Origin: Oscarella lobularis
Lineage: Eukaryota; Porifera; Homoscleromorpha; Homosclerophorida; Oscarellidae
Assembly (NCBI RefSeq): GCF_947507565.1
Contig: NC_089183.1
Coordinates: 2,108,001-2,172,000 of the forward strand
Length of the DNA: 64,000 nucleotides
Reading direction: 5' to 3'
Part shown: piece after piece, positions 58,200 to 64,000 of the stretch
Layout: every line of letters starts with the position of its first letter
Numbering within the stretch: position 1 is the first letter of the stretch
Program-made: the position numbers and the translations under genes
Notes under the pieces: generated by a model
Databases searched by the model: none
Seen by the model: only the letters and a program-made list of their open reading frames with translations
Told to the model about the DNA's origin: nothing

Positions 58200-59107
58200 T
58201 GTCACAAAGCATTACAGGGCACCCGTTGGATAGCAGTACCATTAAAAGTGAGAGAACCAGAAGAGCAAAGTCGTAACCCATTAGCTTGCCAAGTGTATTG
58301 TCAACTTCATGCCACAGCAATTTCTTGCAACCCTTCAGGTAAACTGATTATTGCATTACAGATTTGCTAGACTTTCTTTTGCCGCAAGCTTTGCTTTAGG
58401 AGAATTTACTCTGCAGAATTGGTCGTTGCCTACGCAACACGACACAGGAAGCGTTGAGAAGTTTCCATTTTTATTGAGTTCAAGTCGTTGTTCAATTGCA
58501 GTTGTTGATAACCCAAGGCCAAATGTAGAATTTTCCCAGTTCAAAGGATTATTAATTTCACAGCAATTCATCTGAAAAATTAGTATACTAGAAACGTAAA
58601 ATTTGTGTTTTCTCACATTTTTCTGCAAGTTTTCGAGTGCAAATATCTCGTATTCAGTTGCACTGCTTTGAGCTGAAAAGTTTCCATTAAGATACATCCC
58701 TCTTTCCAAGTCGCACATTTCTTGGCTTTTTTCGTGCTAGAAAATTTTTGCTGCTGAGACTGTAGAGAGGAATTTGTAAACTGCTGTTACCGAAAACAAA
58801 GTTGCCATATAGACAAAAGAGATCTCAACAACTGCCGCATTCGCGGCTGTGAAAATGATCTAAAAATTCAGTTTGTGACCAGTTTAGTAACGACGAAAAG
58901 CACGTATACCGCAGTGTTAGCCCAATTCAGCAGCCGTCTCAACCAAGAGTGTAGGATGAAGATCTCTCTCCACCATTTGTAACATAAAGCAAGTGAAAGC
59001 CACAGAAGAGGAGTGATCAACGTTACAAAGCGATACACTTCGAAGGAACACAAATAATTGGCGTAGAAAATATTTTGAGAAATCAGAAGAGGCTTGCAGA
59101 TCATCAT
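58200..59107 (-). CDS. Tetraspanin-like gene 1
   Basis: Starts at a double ATG (59107). Membrane segment FVTLITPLLWLSLALCY, donor near 58909 (AACACTGCG|GTATAC), then after TTTTTAG (about 58862) IIFTAANAAVVEISFVYMA and LFSVTAVYKFLS. The extracellular loop follows: FALENLQKN, NCCEINNPLNWENSTFG (CCE replaces the usual CCG), LPVSCCVGNDQFC and, in the next exon, GCKKLLWHEVDNTLGKLMG leading into the fourth span FALLVLSLLMVLLS. Tetraspanins organise membrane partners. The loop is closely related in sequence to that of gene 2. Some exon borders remain approximate. Confidence 0.6.
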
Positions 59108-59200
59108 GGCGTCAATCTATAAAGTTATCATATATGCACACTTGAGGTGATTTGTACATTAATTAAGGGTATGCTGGCAAAGTTCATGCTTATGAGTATA

Positions 59201-59539
59201 CAGTAGACCCTCGCTAATCCGAACAGCGCTGTTTCAGACCCGAAGCTAGGGCGTTCGGATTAGTGAAATTGTTTGGATTACCGAAAGTGAAGAATTTCGC
59301 TGTGTGAAATGAATCAGTCTAACGTGTTTGCCTTCAAAACCCAGTTTCCTCTGAGCCGCACCAAGTGTTCTTTAGAGCTTGCAAAAAGTTCAATGAAAAG
59401 TTTTGTGAGCTCTTTTAGAGGCAGAGGAGCACAGCAAAATTTTTATTTGTACTCGAAAATAACTTGTTTATAAGGAAGGCCACTGTTCGGATTAGCGAGG
59501 GTTCGGATTAGCGGGGTTCGAATTAGCGAGGGTCTACTG
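59201..59539. mobile_element. Tigger/pogo-type MITE with TA target duplication
   Basis: 339 bp, flanked by TA on both sides (59199-59200 and 59540-59541). The left end is CAGTAGACCCTCGCTAATCC, and the right end is its inverse, with extra tandem GTTCGGATTAGCGAGG units inside it. The middle lacks a transposase frame. The terminal motif and TA duplication are those of mariner-superfamily pogo/Tigger elements. Confidence 0.9.
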
Positions 59540-59541
59540 TA

Positions 59542-60203
59542 CAGTATGTATAGTAGCACTTGCGCAGTTCTCATAACTATCTCTGGGGCGGAAACTAAAT
59601 GCAAAAAGAAGTTTTCTCGTCTTGCCGCGCGCGTACTTGTATGTGATATTTTTTTAGAAGTGCTGTAGTTCTTTTACGTTAATTAATGCAAAATTACCGC
59701 TATCCAAAATATTATTGATAGCCAAAAAAAAAAAAAGACGGCATCGAAATGCGGAAAACGATTTTTTTCTTCCTTTTTCTAAAGCATCAAATAGTAACAA
59801 TTTAATGTCTCTTGGAATGAAAATGCCTGAATGCTACCTTTTCGCGTCGTTTTTCTAAAGCAGGATAGGAAGCCCTTTGCTGAAGTCTGAATGAAGAAGC
59901 GGCTGTAACTCTTTGCGAAAAGCAGGAGGAGGCGAACGAATTTCTCCTCTAACAAAACCAGCTATGTCTTTTACGTCCGAACCCGTATATATGTGTCTTT
60001 TTGGCATAAATCGAACCAGCATTCAGTCCACGTATTCTCAGATTCCCAATTTTTTATCGTCCGATGAGTTTTCATTTTTCGGAAGCTGTTAACTGAATGT
60101 CATCTGAAGCGTCGCCGAAATGTTTGCTTCATTTTTATCGTTAAGGAGAGATGGCGAGGAATTGACCACAAAAACACGATTTTATTGGAAACCAAAATCA
60201 TAT
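59542..60203. other. Intergenic region
   Basis: AT-rich, with an A12 run at 59727. No gene recognised. It ends at the 3' end of the CARD-kelch gene. Confidence 0.4.
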
Positions 60204-61548
60204 TTACATTTTCAAACATTCAACTGAGTTCGATGCACCCCATCCTCCCACTACAATTAATTGTTTATCTGTTGTTGTACATGCACCATGTCCCACTCGT
60301 CCCTCATTCATTGATGGCAATGGAAGCCATTCCCTAGACAATTCATCATACATTTCAACACAATTGCCTCTTCCCCTTTCTCCTGTTGCGCCGAGTTTCC
60401 CATTCCATGATGACAATTCACACCTTTCCTTTGTAGTTGGTTTAATATCAATCCACTCTTGTTTTTCCATTGAAAAACATTCAACTGAATTCCCCGCCTC
60501 TCGCCCTCCTCCAACAAACATTTTACCATCAATGACAGCCAATGAACAGTCATTCCGTTCATTCTTCATTTTCTTTATTGGTTCCCATTCTCCCTTATTA
60601 ATATCAAAACAATCAACTCGATAACTCCAGTCCCCTCCCACAAGATAAATGTTCCCATTGTATCCAATTGCTGACCTGAAATACAGTTGATATTCATCTG
60701 GTATTTCAGTTAATAATTCCAAATCTCTCGTGTCACTTTTCCATTTATAAATACTCGAGCATCGACCCCTCTCATTGATATCCATGACATATCCCATCTT
60801 TTCACTTTCAAAGACACTCCATATGTATTTAATCCCCGGCAGATGACGCTTCTCTCCCTCCCACGCTCCCTTCCTAAACTGAAACATTCTATCCTCATCA
60901 CCAACATGCAGTATTCCATTGATTTCAGCCACACGTCCAGATGGCAAACATCCAATGGGCATGTTTGGCTTTTTTTCTCCCATTTGAGACTAAGACTTTT
61001 CATTGAAAACTAGATGCATACAAATACAAACTCTAAAATCGATTTCACGCTTAGACACGCCTACCTTTTTTCTTAGACCGATGTTCGTCGCCTTTTCCTT
61101 GTTTTTCTCACGTCTTTCTTTCTTCAATTCGTTTATCGCCTCTTCTTTCTCTTTCTCCTTTTTCTCTAATTCCCTTTTCAATTCTCTGATCTCCTTTTCA
61201 CCTTCAATAAAAGGTAAATAATCAATTATATTTTCTCTTTATACTAACGTTTTTGTTCACGTTTCTCTTCTTCTCCCAGTAATTTTTTTGCAACGTGTTC
61301 CTGTCCTTTGGTTTCCTTCAAAACGCTCAAAAAGCGGTCAAATGAATTGGATCCCTTTCGCGGTAGAATGGAAACAAGAAGTGTTTCCGACCTTGTTTGA
61401 TCATCAATCGTAGACGAAGCCTCTCAAACTCTTGGACAGTGATGAGAGAGGCGGCGAAAAGATGACGAAGGAGAGTAAGAGGCATGAGAATTTCAATCAG
61501 TTCGGGAAGAATCGGAAACACGAGCGTTTTCCATCTTTCATCCATTCT
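60204..61548 (-). CDS. CARD - coiled coil - kelch protein (one frame break)
   Basis: Three exons: 61548-61249 (CARD), 61201-61065 (coil), 60989-60204 (kelch). Both introns are GT-AG with matching phases 1 and 0. CARD: LLRHLFAASLITVQEFERL, then LPRKGSNSFDRFLSVLKE. The two halves are in frames one base apart near 61385, with no room for an intron, so a one-base error or mutation sits there. Coil: ELKRELEKKEKEKEEAINEL. Kelch: NGNIYLVGGDWSYRVDCFD, DGKMFVGGGREAGNSVECF, KQLIVVGGWGASNSVECLKM, a different kelch type from the kelch-kinase family and closer to BTB-kelch propellers. With the break resolved it has about 406 residues. CARD would recruit a CARD partner, the coil oligomerise, the propeller recognise a target. 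ATG 61548 (MDERWKTL) is the first good start. Confidence 0.75.
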
Positions 61549-61610
61549 TCCAAAGCGACGTTGCGAGAAGAACAAAGGCGGGGACTGCGATCAAATGACG
61601 TCACCGGAAT

Positions 61611-62987
61611 ATGACGCGTTATTCGTGCCAAAAGTCTTACCGTGCCCGAACCGCTTCTAAAAACCGGTCTACGTGCCCGAACCGCTTCTAAAAACCGGTC
61701 TATTCGACTTACATTGGCCGAACCGCTTCTAAAAACCGGTCTATTTGACTTACCTTAGCCGACCTGCTTCTAAAAACCGGTTTATTCGACTTACCGTGCC
61801 CGAACCGCTTCTAAAAACCGTTCTACAATACCAGTTTTACTTGTTCTGATCCTATAAACCGGTCTATACTACTAGCCTCGTTGATATGGCGCTACAACAG
61901 TGTCAAAAATCAATGGATTAGTGATTAGTTACCAGGGAACAGTGATTAGTGATTAGTGAACAATGTGTTAACAGTGATCAGTAAAAAAATGACCAGCTAT
62001 TTGCGTATAAATGAAATAGCTGTCTATGATTTTGTACCCACGCGCGGTACTTATTTGCGCTTGCGCGGTAAAAAGTTCACTATTTCAAGCTCTTTTTAAC
62101 AGACACCCTTGCCGTGTTTCTATAAAGTTTACCTAAGTAACAATGGAAGCGCACAGTTGCAGACTGGCCAACCTTCCCTTTTCCGGACTTTCAAAATATC
62201 ATGAGCTTTTTCAAAATAGGCGGTCTTTTGGGCCTCTTTGTTCTAGCAGGGCGTAAAATAACTTTGCGTACGTAAATTTGTGTTGAATGACTTCTCAGCG
62301 ACAAACGCTTGATGTCAAAAACACATAATTAAACAAACCACGCCCTTACTCTGACGTGCAACGCCCTAAAAAATTTTTTCCTAGCCTCCGCCATTATTTT
62401 TTCAACGGTACAGCCAGGTTGAGCAGTCTGCACTATTGAACGGCCAGGGTTAGGTAACTGCAGTTTACTAGACTGTGGGTTATTTATAGAGGGCCAAAAA
62501 ATGCTTGAAACACAACGCACTTCTTCTTAATTAATTAAAAATTAACATTTACAAAGCTGCACTTCCTGAACTCATATAGTCAAATTCGTTTTTACCGCGC
62601 AAGCGCAAATAAGTACCGCGCGTGGGTACAAAATCATAGACAGCTATGTCATTTATACGCAAATAACTGTTCATTTTTTGCACTAATCACTAATCACTGT
62701 TCACTGTTAACTGATCACTAATCCATTGATTTTTGACACTGTTGTAGCGCCATATAAACGAGGCTAGTAGTATAGATCGGTTTATGCGATCAGAACAAGT
62801 GAAACTGGTATTGTAGACCGGTTTTTAGAAGCGGTTCGGCCAAGGTAAGTGAAATAGACCGGTTTTTAAAAGCGGTTCGGCCAATGTAAGTCGAATAGAC
62901 CGGTTTTTAGAAGCGGTTCGGGCACGTAGACCGGTTTTTAGAAGCGGTTCGGGCACGGTAAGACTTTTGGCACGAATAACGCGTCAT
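61611..62987. mobile_element. Foldback transposon, 1,377 bp, with long inverted arms
   Basis: The ends are exact inverted repeats starting ATGACGCGTTATTCGTGCC. Each arm of about 400-480 bp contains tandem units of about 37 bp with GAACCGCTTCTAAAAACCGG (left) or its complement (right), then shared inner sequence (GCGCGGTACTTATTTGCGC and complement). The loop is about 62100-62580 and has no transposase. Flanking target duplication: ACCGGAAT (61603-61610) and ACCGGAAC (62988-62995), seven of eight identical. Confidence 0.92.
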
Positions 62988-62999
62988 ACCGGAACGCGT

Positions 63000-63695
63000 G
63001 CGCAGAAGTAGGAAGCGGTCCAATCTGGGCCATCAAAGCTCGTTTGGTGCGCCGATCAGCTCGAATAAGTCATCTCGTTCGTTTCTGCATCTTGATCGCG
63101 TCCTGTAGACGCGATTTGACAATCGCTATTCGTTGCAGAGACGATTTCCCCCCTTTCTTGGCTCGTTCGAACCCGAAAGGCCTCACGAATGCGCAAAGAA
63201 GATGCAGGTATCGTGTAAGACGACAGAAGATTTGTATATGGAGAGGCTCTCTCCCCAAAAGACAATAAATGAGCTTCGAGGTCTTCTTCTGCTTATCGAA
63301 ACTTGAAGATCTCGCGTCTTCATTTTAGGAGAAGATGGCGTTGCATGCGTTAGGTACTGCCGTTTTCTTTTCGTACTAGAGCTGTAAATCATTGGTTTGT
63401 GGTTTCTGCGACGAACCGTACGTTGCCGCTCTTCGCTACGGCTTCCTCGTCGCTTCGGAAGCACGGAGTGTCGATTTCAAAAGGGGCGTCTTCACACGAG
63501 AGATCGTCTCTATATGTCATTGGAGAAAGGCAGAAGCAATAAAGACAAGGCGCCCTACTAGTCTCTAGAAAACGTCAGGATATTGAGTTTCGCCTCATAA
63601 TTATAGGTTGTCAAGGGAGACCCTCTTCCCGGGGTCAAATTGATGTAAGGATGGGGTTCCTCGTACTGTTGGCTTCATTTGACGATATTTTTTAG
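63000..63695. other. Region without supported gene
   Basis: Overlapping open frames on both strands around 63040-63460 are rich in Arg and Ser and carry no recognisable motif. An exon could be present but cannot be supported. Confidence 0.35.
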
Positions 63696-64000
63696 GTTCC
63701 CTCTTGCGCCGACATTCGGCAGTCTTATCGAAAACTTATTGGCGCCTGGGCCCCAAGCGATGGAAACGCAGATCACAGCAGTTTACTATCGCGACTTCAG
63801 GACACTGACTGACTTTCTCACGTAGGACATATCTCTATAAGAAAATTATTTCTATTACAATGTTAATTTATGTAAATATATTTATCTGTTGTCTAGGTTC
63901 GGACTCTTCTTTGACTTGCCGGAGCGGTCGTCGATCTTCTCGACGTTCAAATGGCATCGGTTCTAGTCGGCTTGGAAGACGGCTGGGATCGACGACTCAG
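63696..64000 (+). CDS. Candidate exons of an unidentified gene running off the window
   Basis: After TTTTTTAG (63695) the frame reads LAPTFGSLIENLLAPGPQAM, then ITAVYYRDFRTLTDFLT to a GT near 63823. After GTTGTCTAG (about 63896) it reads FGLFFDLPERSSIFSTFKWH. These look like consecutive exons of one protein continuing past 64000. No family recognised. Confidence 0.35.

Overview
This window looks like animal nuclear DNA. Most genes are split by very short introns, usually 33-97 nt, with GT-AG ends. The protein families are metazoan: CARD and Death domains, tetraspanins, an LDL-receptor class A module, and TTC17-, FBXO22- and ZYG11/ZER1-like proteins. The compact layout and the mix of lineage-specific death-fold and kelch/kinase genes suggest an early-branching animal, perhaps a sponge. 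That placement is inference; nothing in the window proves it.

Layout. 0.4-1.9 kb: HECT ubiquitin-ligase exons. 1.9-4.4 kb: repeats and transposon relics. 4.5-5.0 kb: a cupin (DUF985) gene. 5.6-6.8 kb: an F-box/FIST (FBXO22-like) gene. 7.1-9.6 kb (minus): a ZYG11/ZER1-like CUL2 receptor. 10.5-15.0 kb (minus): a broken Roco gene with LRRs, Roc, COR and two death-fold domains. 17-27 kb: duplicated blocks with BTB fragments, a disrupted kelch-kinase gene, a broken second cupin and a kelch-only gene. 28.5-33.6 kb: an intact five-exon gene joining CARD, a zinc-binding segment, a GBP-like G domain and a VWA domain. 36-53 kb: an array of kelch/coiled-coil/kinase paralogues, two of them intact (42.5-45.2 kb and, on the minus strand, 51.4-53.1 kb), the rest relics, plus one secreted-protein gene. 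53-55 kb (minus): a TTC17-like gene. 56-59 kb (minus): two tetraspanin-like genes. 60-61.5 kb (minus): a CARD-coiled-coil-kelch gene. 61.6-63 kb: a large foldback transposon.

The main theme is a family of kelch-coiled-coil-kinase proteins that has multiplied locally. The best copy is a nine-exon gene of 754 codons. It has a TKL/TK-like kinase domain whose catalytic loop reads HGD instead of HRD (a non-RD kinase) and whose magnesium loop is DLG. Some copies have lost the kinase, others the kelch part. Three death-fold genes lie nearby: a Roco with tandem death-fold domains, a CARD-GBP-VWA protein and a CARD-kelch protein. In other animals these modules assemble innate-immune and cell-death complexes, so a role in internal defence or stress signalling is plausible but inferred.

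Many conserved genes here are interrupted by single-base frame changes. Some are clear pseudogenes, because they also carry nonsense codons or copies truncated at duplication breakpoints. Others may be base-calling errors. Exon borders are given precisely only where the splice sites and reading phases agree on both sides.
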